Shown in pieces: positions 1 to 5,138 of a DNA stretch of 6,018 bases. Each line of letters starts with the position of its first letter. Position 1 is the stretch's first letter. The notes below the pieces were generated by a model, which worked only from the letters and a program-made list of their open reading frames with translations, was not told the origin of the DNA and did not search any database. Origin of the DNA: Verrucomicrobiota bacterium. GTDB taxonomy: Bacteria > Verrucomicrobiota > Verrucomicrobiia > Limisphaerales > UBA1100. Location: assembly GCA_028872645.1 (NCBI GenBank), contig JAPKDK010000184.1:1-6018 (forward strand), read 5' to 3'. The translations under genes were made by a program, and so were the position numbers.

Positions 1-1199
1 GCTTTGGCGGCGGAAGTGTCGCCATCGATTTCCAAATCGATCTCGCTGCGGATGGTGGTGGCGAAGGTGTTGATGAAGCGGTAGTAATCGCGGGTGGGGA
101 TGGGGTCGAACTTGTGATCGTGGCAGCGGGCGCAGCCGATGGTGAGGCCGAGCATCGCGGTGCCGGTGGTGTTGGCCATATCGTCGAGTTCATCGTAGCG
201 GGCGGATTCGAATTCCTTTTCGGTGAGCTGCGTGGGGAACACGCCCGCGCCAAGAAATCCGGTGGCCATCATGGCAAGAGGATTGTCCGGCGCAAACTCG
301 TCACCAGCGAGTTGCCATTTCACAAATTGGTCGTACGGCATATCGGCATTGAGCGCTTTGATGACGAAATCGCGATAGTGATAAGCGTGCGGTCGATTGT
401 AATCCTGCTCGAAGCCGTGGCTCTCAGCGAAGCGCGCAATGTCCAGCCAATGGCGGCCCCAGCGTTCGCCGTAATGTTTGGAAGCGAGCAGTTGGTCGAC
501 GACTTTTTCAAATGCGGAATTCGGATTGCGGAGCGCGGAATTGACGAAGACCTCGATTTCATCGGGCGTGGGGGGGAGGCCGATGAGATCGAAGTACACG
601 CGGCGGATTAGCACGCGCGATTTGGCGGGGCCGTTGGGGGTGAGTTTTGCGTTCTCGAGTTTGCGCAAAACAAATTGGTCAATTTCGTTGTGCGTCCATT
701 TTTTATTTTTGACCTTGGGCGCATTGGGTTTCGTGAGGGGCACAAATGACCAAAACTTACGGTCGTCGTCAGTAACTTGCATTCCCTTTTTTGGGCCGGT
801 TTTGACGACGAGCGGTTGGTCGTAAGGCGCGCCAAGGTCAATCCATTGCGTGATTTTTTTAATGGCGGCGTCCGAGAGCTTCGGATTTTTGGCCGGCATA
901 TTGGGTTTATCGAGATGAGAAATGAGGCGAAACAGGAGGCTCTCCTTTGCCTTGCCTGGAATGATAACGACGCCTTCGTCACCGCCTTTGAGCAAGCTCG
1001 CCCGCGTGGTGAGGTCGAGCCCGCCGCGCGTTTTATCGCCGCCGTGGCATTTTACGCAGTGCTGTTTGAGCACCGCGCGCACGTCGCTCTTAAAGAGCAG
1101 CAGTCCGCGCGCCATTTCCGCTGCGTGTTTTTTTGAAACCGGCGGCGCGGCGGCCAATTGAAAAGCCACCACCGCTCCTAAAAAAATCCACCGTGCCAT
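1..1199 (-). CDS. Exported planctomycete-type cytochrome c / DUF1549 protein, 3' end beyond window
   Basis: Reading leftward from an ATG at 1199, the frame stays open for 399 codons to the window edge, so the C-terminus is missing. Residues 1-18 (MARWIFLGAVVAFQLAAA) look like a Sec signal peptide. A PSCyt1 domain (about 38-127) carries the haem-binding motif C48-V-K-C51-H52, with M101-P102 as a possible distal ligand. After an FWSFVPL segment (149-155), a PSCyt2/DUF1549 domain starts near 170 (ID-x-FV, then RRVYFDLIGLPPTP). It contains the family's second CxxCH, C356-A-R-C359-H360-D-H. Family members usually continue into DUF1553, which would lie to the left. No other in-frame start exists back to a stop at 1248-1250. 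These proteins are periplasmic or surface-exposed in PVC bacteria. Their reaction is unknown, and links to polysaccharide breakdown rest only on gene neighbourhoods. The VCBS protein gene lies 57 bases upstream on the same strand. Confidence 0.93.
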   Translation of the reverse strand, partial: MARWIFLGAVVAFQLAAAPPVSKKHAAEMARGLLLFKSDVRAVLKQHCVKCHGGDKTRGGLDLTTRASLLKGGDEGVVIIPGKAKESLLFRLISHLDKPNMPAKNPKLSDAAIKKITQWIDLGAPYDQPLVVKTGPKKGMQVTDDDRKFWSFVPLTKPNAPKVKNKKWTHNEIDQFVLRKLENAKLTPNGPAKSRVLIRRVYFDLIGLPPTPDEIEVFVNSALRNPNSAFEKVVDQLLASKHYGERWGRHWLDIARFAESHGFEQDYNRPHAYHYRDFVIKALNADMPYDQFVKWQLAGDEFAPDNPLAMMATGFLGAGVFPTQLTEKEFESARYDELDDMANTTGTAMLGLTIGCARCHDHKFDPIPTRDYYRFINTFATTIRSEIDLEIDGDTSAAK

Positions 1200-1205
1200 T
1201 AGCGG

Positions 1206-1233
1206 ATTATGACGCCCACGATTTGAAATCCAA
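1206..1233 (-). promoter_or_regulatory. Possible sigma70-like promoter just upstream of the cytochrome/DUF1549 gene
   Basis: On the minus strand, CATAAT (1211-1206) matches the -10 consensus at five of six bases and sits 6 bases before the ATG. A weak -35, TTGGAT (1233-1228), lies 16 bases upstream. The spacer overlaps an 11-base palindrome, GATTT-G-AAATC (1220-1230). If used, transcription would begin at the start codon, giving a leaderless mRNA. The -35 is poor, and the gene could simply be read through from the VCBS gene upstream. Confidence 0.25.
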
Positions 1234-1256
1234 TCAAAAACTTTGTGTCATTGGCA

Positions 1257-2432
1257 TCAGCGATGTGGGTTTTCGTACCATAACACTGCGTTGAAATCGC
1301 GTTCCTCGCAGGTGAGTAAATCGAGGTCGCCATCGCCGTCGAGGTCGAGCATTTCGATGCGGTCGAACTTCAGTCCATCCGGCCCGCCGATGTCGTGGTC
1401 GATCCATTTCCCGCCTTCTTGTTTGAGGTAAAAAACACCGCTCTTTACACCGTGCGCCAGTTCGCACGTAACGACTATTTCCGGATGCCCATCGCCGTCT
1501 AAATCCGCCGCGCGCGCCGCTTTGGAGGTTCCGTATTTTTCAAATGGGAAATTGATCTGCTCGGATCGCCACGGCCGCCGAACATCCTTTACGGGCCGAA
1601 GCACATAAATTTGATTAGGCCGTGACGCGGCATAAATTGTTTTGTCCTTTGAAATGGAAATAAACATCGTCTCTTTTCCATTAACCCCAATGCGGTGCGC
1701 GGCCCAGCGGCGAGTGGGGTCGGTCCGCATCGGTTTGAGGCCCGGATTTTCAAGCCATAATACTCCGGAAGTTTTCCCCTTGCGATCGGAGGCCAGCACG
1801 TCGAGGTCGCCATCGCCGTCCAGATCGTGTTTGATGAGCGACATAATCCAGCCCGCATCATACCAGCGATGGAACCGCCACGCCTTCACGTCGCGCGGAT
1901 TTTTTGGCGAACGCAGCCAGCCGATGGAAGCGCCAATCTTCTTGGAGCCCAGCACGAGGTCGATGCCGCCGTCATCAATTTGCAGTGGCAACGCAAACAT
2001 CCACGATTGTTTGCCCACCGTTGCGGGAATGGCTTCCGTGCGCCACGGCAGCAGTTCACGCTGAGTATCGTTCGCGGGCGACCAGTGAAAATTCACCGAG
2101 CGCGCGCGGCCCTCGCAGCAACTCACCACATCCGCATCGCCGTCGCCATCGAGATCGGCAAAGACGGCGTCCTCGGGTGACTTGACCTTGCCCACTTCCA
2201 CGCGCGGCCACGGTAGTTTCACCTTGCCGTTGCCGGGATGAAAATACGCCCGCACCACGCCCCCCTCTTCCCACCCGGTGACAATATCCGGCCGGCCATC
2301 ACCATTGACGTCCGCGAGGCGCACGCCATCGGCTCCACGCGAGGTATTGTCGATGATATGTCGTTTCCACGGGGCGGCCATCGAAGGGGAGGGGATGGCC
2401 AAGGCAAGCAGGGCGAATAAATACAACTTCAT
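1257..2432 (-). CDS. Secreted FG-GAP/VCBS repeat protein, predicted seven-bladed beta-propeller
   Basis: A 391-residue protein starting at the ATG at 2432, chosen because residues 1-19 (MKLYLFALLALAIPSPSMA) form a clean signal peptide. The open frame extends upstream to an ATG at 2552, but that adds 40 residues with no export character. The rest is seven units of about 45-58 residues. Each starts with Trp (W22, W75, W130, W185, W243, W288, W343). Calcium-binding loops of the type D-x-[DN]-G-D-G-x-x-[DE] occur at 41-49, 93-101, 203-211, 310-318 and 363-371. The loop is degenerate in unit 3 (IDDGGID, from 152) and missing in unit 5. Units often close with a strand such as VLWLENP or VLWYENP. 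This is the integrin-alpha-like FG-GAP/VCBS fold, known for calcium-dependent binding; the ligand is unknown. It lies 57 bases upstream of the cytochrome/DUF1549 gene and is probably cotranscribed with it. No strong ribosome-binding site is visible. Confidence 0.9.
   Translation of the reverse strand: MKLYLFALLALAIPSPSMAAPWKRHIIDNTSRGADGVRLADVNGDGRPDIVTGWEEGGVVRAYFHPGNGKVKLPWPRVEVGKVKSPEDAVFADLDGDGDADVVSCCEGRARSVNFHWSPANDTQRELLPWRTEAIPATVGKQSWMFALPLQIDDGGIDLVLGSKKIGASIGWLRSPKNPRDVKAWRFHRWYDAGWIMSLIKHDLDGDGDLDVLASDRKGKTSGVLWLENPGLKPMRTDPTRRWAAHRIGVNGKETMFISISKDKTIYAASRPNQIYVLRPVKDVRRPWRSEQINFPFEKYGTSKAARAADLDGDGHPEIVVTCELAHGVKSGVFYLKQEGGKWIDHDIGGPDGLKFDRIEMLDLDGDGDLDLLTCEERDFNAVLWYENPHR
1321..1340. 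repeat. 20-base direct repeat inside the VCBS gene (second copy 1801-1820)
   Basis: The 20 bases at 1321-1340 recur exactly at 1801-1820. The offset is 480 bases, exactly 160 codons, so both copies are in frame. They encode the calcium-loop core GDGDLD of units 7 and 4 of the propeller. Shorter related stretches occur at about 1490-1500 and 2130-2155. This reflects repeat-protein structure, not a mobile or regulatory element. Confidence 0.85.
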
Positions 2433-2563
2433 CGGAGAGCCATTTAAGCAGCCTACTCGCGGCTTTACCATTTGATTATTCGGGATGCGGCAGCACGTGA
2501 TGTTGTTCGGGGACGGGCAGGCGGATTGGTTCCAATTTCCTCCCATTGCCACGGTGGAGAAAT

Positions 2564-2575
2564 GGTTTTAAAACC
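2564..2575. repeat. Perfect 12-base palindrome GGTTTTAAAACC
   Basis: The sequence GGTTTTAAAACC reads the same on both strands. It lies in the non-coding gap, about 130 bases upstream of the VCBS start and 190 bases upstream of the small-protein start. It has the form of a homodimeric operator, but no family assignment can be made by eye. Confidence 0.5.
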
Positions 2576-2624
2576 CTGCGCCAGATTTCAAGTTACGCTG
2601 GGGGCAGGGGCTTTTGGATTTGCT

Positions 2625-2639
2625 CGTGAAATATTCACG
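2625..2639. repeat. Inverted repeat CGTGAA-ATA-TTCACG, possible operator
   Basis: Six-base arms are separated by three bases. The right arm extends to TTCACGCAA, and its complement matches the left side (TTGC-TC-GTGAA) if two bases are looped out. It sits about 125 bases upstream of the small-protein ATG, inside the larger 2582-2667 inverted pair. The arms are too short and no T-run follows, so a terminator is unlikely. A dimeric repressor or activator site is possible. Confidence 0.4.
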
Positions 2640-2764
2640 CAAGAATTTACCATTGGCATGAAATCTGCAGGGGGCAGGAATCATACCATAAGATGTAAAT
2701 AATATTAAATATATATATTGCGCGTAAGTAGATTTATGCTAATTTAGGGCAACCCCAAAAGGTT

Positions 2765-3190
2765 ATGAAAAAACTCATTACTCCCCTACTGTCGGCCGCC
2801 ATTATTTTTGGCGGGTTATTCATCGAGTCAACCGCGCGCGCGGATGATGACAAGGTTCCCAAGGAAAAACCGGCCAAGAAAAAGAGCGGATTTTATCCGT
2901 TCCGCGGCATCATCAAGTCAGTGAATACAAGGAAAAACACCATCAATCTGGCGGGCGCCAAGGGCAAACCCGATCGTGTGTTCGTGCTGGCAAAAGATGC
3001 CAAGCTCAAGCTGGACGGCGATGCCACGGAACTATCGGAAATCAAAGCCGGGATGTTCGTGGGCGGCCGCGCCAAACGGGCCTCGGAGAAATTGGTGGAG
3101 GCGCACACGGTAAACGTGCGCACTAAAGCGCCGGCCAAGCGCGCGCCGAAGAAAAAACAAGAGAAAGAAGGAAAGGGAAATAAAAAATAG
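2765..3190 (+). CDS. Small exported Lys-rich protein with DUF5666-like core, function unknown
   Basis: A 141-residue protein. Residues 1-26 form a signal peptide: KK, a hydrophobic core (LLSAAIIFGGLFI), then TARA with probable cleavage before DDD. A Lys/Pro-rich linker (30-41) leads to a compact predicted beta-rich region (about 43-119). That region has the pattern FRGIIKSV...NTINL...FVLAKDAKLKLDG...LSEIKAGMFVGGRA...AHTVNVR, which resembles DUF5666-type or small OB-like secreted domains by pattern only. The tail (120-141) is almost all Lys, Arg, Ala, Pro, Glu and Gly. In all, 27 of 141 residues are Lys. The protein should be periplasmic or secreted and very basic; binding to nucleic acid, polyanion or cell wall is a guess. 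The gene stands alone, with divergent and convergent neighbours and its own terminator 18 bases after the stop. Confidence 0.8.
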   Translation: MKKLITPLLSAAIIFGGLFIESTARADDDKVPKEKPAKKKSGFYPFRGIIKSVNTRKNTINLAGAKGKPDRVFVLAKDAKLKLDGDATELSEIKAGMFVGGRAKRASEKLVEAHTVNVRTKAPAKRAPKKKQEKEGKGNKK

Positions 3191-3208
3191 CGTGTGCTTT
3201 TAATCACG

Positions 3209-3234
3209 CCGGTCCTTTGCGGGCCGGTTTTTTT
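3209..3234 (+). terminator. Rho-independent terminator of the small exported-protein gene
   Basis: Stem CCGGTCC (3209-3215) pairs with GGGCCGG (3221-3227) through six Watson-Crick pairs and one T-G wobble. The loop is TTTGC, followed by seven T residues (3228-3234). It begins 18 bases after the stop codon. No T-run follows the stem on the minus strand, so it should not stop transcripts coming from xerD, whose stop codon lies only 7 bases to the right. Confidence 0.88.
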
Positions 3235-3240
3235 GTGCAC

Positions 3241-4161
3241 TTATGCGCGCGGATGAAACTGATCGTGTACGTCGCGCAATCGTTCGCCGGCGACGTGGGT
3301 ATAAATTTCCGTGGTGTTGATGCTGGCGTGGCCGAGGAGTTCCTGGATGACACGCAAGTCCGCGCCGTTCTCAAGCAAATGCGTTGCAAAGCTGTGGCGC
3401 AGCATATGCGGTGTGACATTGCGCTTGATTCCCGCGCGCGCGGTGCGGGCCTTGATGCGTGCCCACATCGTGGACTGCGCAAATGCAGTGCTGCGTTGGG
3501 TGAGGAAAACATTGGCGGGCGAGCGTGGCGAAAGCAGTTTTGGCCGAGCGCTGTCGAGGTAGCGCGTGAGGGCGTCCACCGCTGGGATGCCCATTGGCAC
3601 CATGCGTTCCTTGTTGCCTTTGCCGATGACGGTGACGAAGCCTTCGTTGAGGTGCAATTGCTCCAGACGCAACTCGCGCAGCTCTGCCAAGCGCAGTCCG
3701 GAGGCGTAGGCGAGCTCGAGGATGGCGGTGGTGCAAAGATCCGTGGGGGTGGCTTCGGTGGGCGGGGTGAGGAGTTTTTGGATGTCGAGATCGGACAACG
3801 CTTTGGGCAGTCGTTTCCAGCGGCGCGGCAAGGTGAGATTTTCCGCGATGTTCAGCAGGACGATTTGTTCCTCGGCGGCGAATTTATAAAATGCCCGCAG
3901 CGCGGCGATTTGCAGGTAAATGGAATCGGGGCTGAGCTGTTCGCCCTGCGTCGGAGCATTGCCTTCGGGTTTGCGCCGACGCTCGTGCTGGAGAAATTGC
4001 GTGAGATGCTTGCGCGTGACCGCCTCCCAATCGTCAACGCCCTGCCCCTCGGCCCAGTCAATGAAGCGGTTCAACAGCGCGGCATAAGTTTTCTGCGTCT
4101 GTTCCGCCTGCCCTTTTTCGTGGCGGATGTACTGCAGAAAATCTTCTACCGCCGCATTCAC
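3241..4161 (-). CDS. xerD: Site-specific tyrosine recombinase, XerD type
   Basis: A 306-residue protein, the normal length for XerC/XerD. The N-terminal core-binding domain (about 1-110) starts with AVEDFLQYIRHEKGQAEQTQKTYAAL. It carries an extra segment at about 64-76 (KPEGNAPTQGEQL), where XerD proteins usually have a short turn. The catalytic domain has all expected residues: R157 (ASGLRLAEL), K181 (GKGNKER), H252 and R255 (PHMLRHSFATHL), H278 (LLGH) and the nucleophile Y287 (EIYTHV). GKGNKERMVPMG and the FHPRA end favour XerD over XerC or a phage integrase. Xer recombinases resolve chromosome dimers at dif, usually with FtsK and a partner Xer. The start is a GTG whose GTGA overlaps the purC stop, suggesting translational coupling. 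No att sites or phage genes are nearby, so a housekeeping role is most likely. Confidence 0.93.
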   Translation of the reverse strand: MNAAVEDFLQYIRHEKGQAEQTQKTYAALLNRFIDWAEGQGVDDWEAVTRKHLTQFLQHERRRKPEGNAPTQGEQLSPDSIYLQIAALRAFYKFAAEEQIVLLNIAENLTLPRRWKRLPKALSDLDIQKLLTPPTEATPTDLCTTAILELAYASGLRLAELRELRLEQLHLNEGFVTVIGKGNKERMVPMGIPAVDALTRYLDSARPKLLSPRSPANVFLTQRSTAFAQSTMWARIKARTARAGIKRNVTPHMLRHSFATHLLENGADLRVIQELLGHASINTTEIYTHVAGERLRDVHDQFHPRA

Positions 4162-5027
4162 AACTCCGTTCCGGTGAGTCTTTGGTAGGCTTCGAGATAG
4201 CGAGCTTGGGATTTCTCGATGATTTCGGCTGGCAGTTCGGGACCGGGGGGGGCCTTGTCCCAGTCGAGGGTTTCGAGGTAGTCGCGGACGTATTGTTTGT
4301 CGAAGGCGTGTTGACCGCGACCGGGTTCGTATTCGTCGAGTGGCCAGAATCGGGAGCTGTCGGGCGTGAGCACTTCGTCGATGAGGATGAGTTCGCCGTC
4401 GATGCGACCGAATTCGAACTTGGTGTCAGCGATGATGATGCCGCGTTCACGGGCGTAGTTGCGCGCCTCGGTGTAAATTTGCAGCGAAAGGTCGCGTACT
4501 TTTTCAGCGGTTTCGCGGCCTTCGATTTCGACGGCTTGTTCGAAGGAAATGTTTTCGTCGTGGCCTTCGTCGGCTTTGGTGCTGGGGGTGAAAAGAGGTT
4601 GCTCCAGCTCGGCGGATTCCAGTAAATCGTCGGGTAACAGGATGTCGCACACGGTGCCGTTCTTTTTATATTCCTTCCAGCCGCTGCCGGTGATGTAGCC
4701 GCGCACGATGCACTCGATGTTGAGCGGCTCGGCTTTTTTTACCACCATACTGCGCGGGGCGAGGTGGGCGAGATGTTCGGGCAAGCCATCGGCCACGCGG
4801 TGGTTGGGCACGAGGTCGGCGTATTTATCGAACCAAAAATGCGAAATCTGCGTGAGCACCTCGCCTTTGCGTGGGATGCCGTTGGGCAGCACGACATCAA
4901 ACGCACTCACGCGGTCGGAGGCGACGAAGAGGAAATGCTCCCCCATGTCGAACACTTCGCGGACCTTGCCGCTTTTCACCTTGGTCAGTTCAGGGATATT
5001 CAGTTCCAGCAATGCGTCATTGGGCAT
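4158..5027 (-). CDS. purC: Phosphoribosylaminoimidazole-succinocarboxamide synthase (SAICAR synthetase)
   Basis: PurC joins aspartate to CAIR using ATP to form SAICAR in cytosolic de novo purine synthesis. The 289-residue product matches the family throughout: SGKVREVFD (19-27) and ASDRVSAFD (36-44) in the ATP-binding N-terminal part, IECIVRGYITGSGWKEY (104-120), FTPSTKADEGHDENI (146-160), DTKFEFG (201-207), LIDEVLTPDSSRFW (215-228) and FDKQYVRDYLE (242-252). It belongs to the longer SAICAR synthase form (about 290-300 residues), not the 240-residue Bacillus or E. coli type. I chose the ATG at 5027 because homology starts a few residues later. In-frame ATGs at 5048 and 5084 would add unconserved residues and run over a promoter-like sequence. 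The stop overlaps the xerD GTG by 4 bases, and the sugar-nucleotide epimerase gene diverges 111 bases away. Confidence 0.95.
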   Translation of the reverse strand: MPNDALLELNIPELTKVKSGKVREVFDMGEHFLFVASDRVSAFDVVLPNGIPRKGEVLTQISHFWFDKYADLVPNHRVADGLPEHLAHLAPRSMVVKKAEPLNIECIVRGYITGSGWKEYKKNGTVCDILLPDDLLESAELEQPLFTPSTKADEGHDENISFEQAVEIEGRETAEKVRDLSLQIYTEARNYARERGIIIADTKFEFGRIDGELILIDEVLTPDSSRFWPLDEYEPGRGQHAFDKQYVRDYLETLDWDKAPPGPELPAEIIEKSQARYLEAYQRLTGTEL

Positions 5028-5034
5028 GCGCGGG

Positions 5035-5062
5035 AGTATCCAAAACATCGGCCCGACGGCAA
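5035..5062 (-). promoter_or_regulatory. Candidate promoter for purC-xerD
   Basis: On the minus strand, TTGCCG (5062-5057) and GATACT (5040-5035) are separated by 16 bases and resemble a sigma70 pair. The -10 matches five of six consensus bases and the -35 four of six. Seven bases separate the -10 from the ATG at 5027, so the predicted transcript start falls on or beside the start codon. This supports the shorter purC start and suggests leaderless translation. It is a visual prediction only. Confidence 0.4.
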
Positions 5063-5069
5063 GTGGAGA

Positions 5070-5091
5070 CGATTCACAATCCATTCACGAC
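5070..5091. promoter_or_regulatory. 11-base-phased direct repeat between divergent promoters
   Basis: Two adjacent 11-base units, 5070-5080 and 5081-5091, agree at 8 of 11 positions and share the core ATTCAC. One-turn spacing is typical of tandem sites for OmpR/PhoB-type response regulators. The site lies 7 bases upstream of the purC -35 candidate and 12 bases upstream of the epimerase -35 candidate, so one regulator could act on both. No regulator gene is in the window. Confidence 0.3.
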
Positions 5092-5103
5092 CCGCCGACA
5101 ACC

Positions 5104-5132
5104 TCGACACTGCACCGGTTCGCCGCTATTTT
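5104..5132 (+). promoter_or_regulatory. Candidate promoter for the sugar-nucleotide epimerase gene
   Basis: TCGACA (5104-5109) matches the -35 consensus at five of six bases. TATTTT (5127-5132) matches the -10 at four of six, and the spacer is the optimal 17 bases. Only six bases separate the -10 from the GTG start at 5139, so transcription would begin at or beside the start codon. No Shine-Dalgarno sequence is present, as expected for a leaderless mRNA. Prediction by eye only. Confidence 0.4.
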
Positions 5133-5138
5133 CGGCGC

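Larger units (their letters stand above)
2433..2764. other. Divergent intergenic region with palindromes and an AT-rich core
   Basis: These 332 bases separate the minus-strand VCBS gene from the plus-strand small-protein gene and must hold the promoters of both. No convincing gene is present. Visible structure, left to right: an ATTGG-TT-CCAAT inverted repeat (2525-2536); a perfect 12-base palindrome (2564-2575); a 9-base inverted pair CAGATTTCA (2582-2590) and TGAAATCTG (2659-2667); a 9-base direct repeat GGGGGCAGG (2600-2608 and 2670-2678); and a hairpin-like CGTGAA-ATA-TTCACG (2625-2639). An AT-only run (2696-2719) lies 45 bases before the plus-strand ATG. For the plus-strand gene, TATGCT (2735-2740) is a possible -10, with TATATA (2712-2717) as a poor -35. 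AAAAGG (2757-2762) is a weak ribosome-binding site, close to the ATG. Confidence 0.6.

Noticed and set aside
114..1161. Several overlapping open frames on both strands in the left region
   Set aside because: They are shadows of the cytochrome/DUF1549 gene, whose minus-strand frame runs unbroken off the left edge and matches its family over its whole visible length.
2433..2552. N-terminal extension of the VCBS protein to an ATG at 2552
   Set aside because: It would bury a clear signal peptide behind 40 residues without export features, and it lies in a palindrome-rich intergenic stretch.
2472..2702. 76-codon plus-strand frame in the divergent gap
   Set aside because: It uses a TTG start, has no ribosome-binding site, has an unremarkable translation and crosses several palindromes. 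It is more likely non-coding.
3241..4161. xerD as the integrase of a mobile element
   Set aside because: The GKGNKER and FHPRA motifs, the standard length, coupling to purC and the lack of att repeats, a tRNA or phage genes all point to a housekeeping Xer recombinase.
3217..4188. Open frame of 323 codons on the plus strand opposite xerD
   Set aside because: It is longer than xerD itself, but its translation shows no recognisable family and has the composition of an antisense shadow. It also starts inside the terminator stem. The minus-strand frame has every catalytic residue of a tyrosine recombinase.
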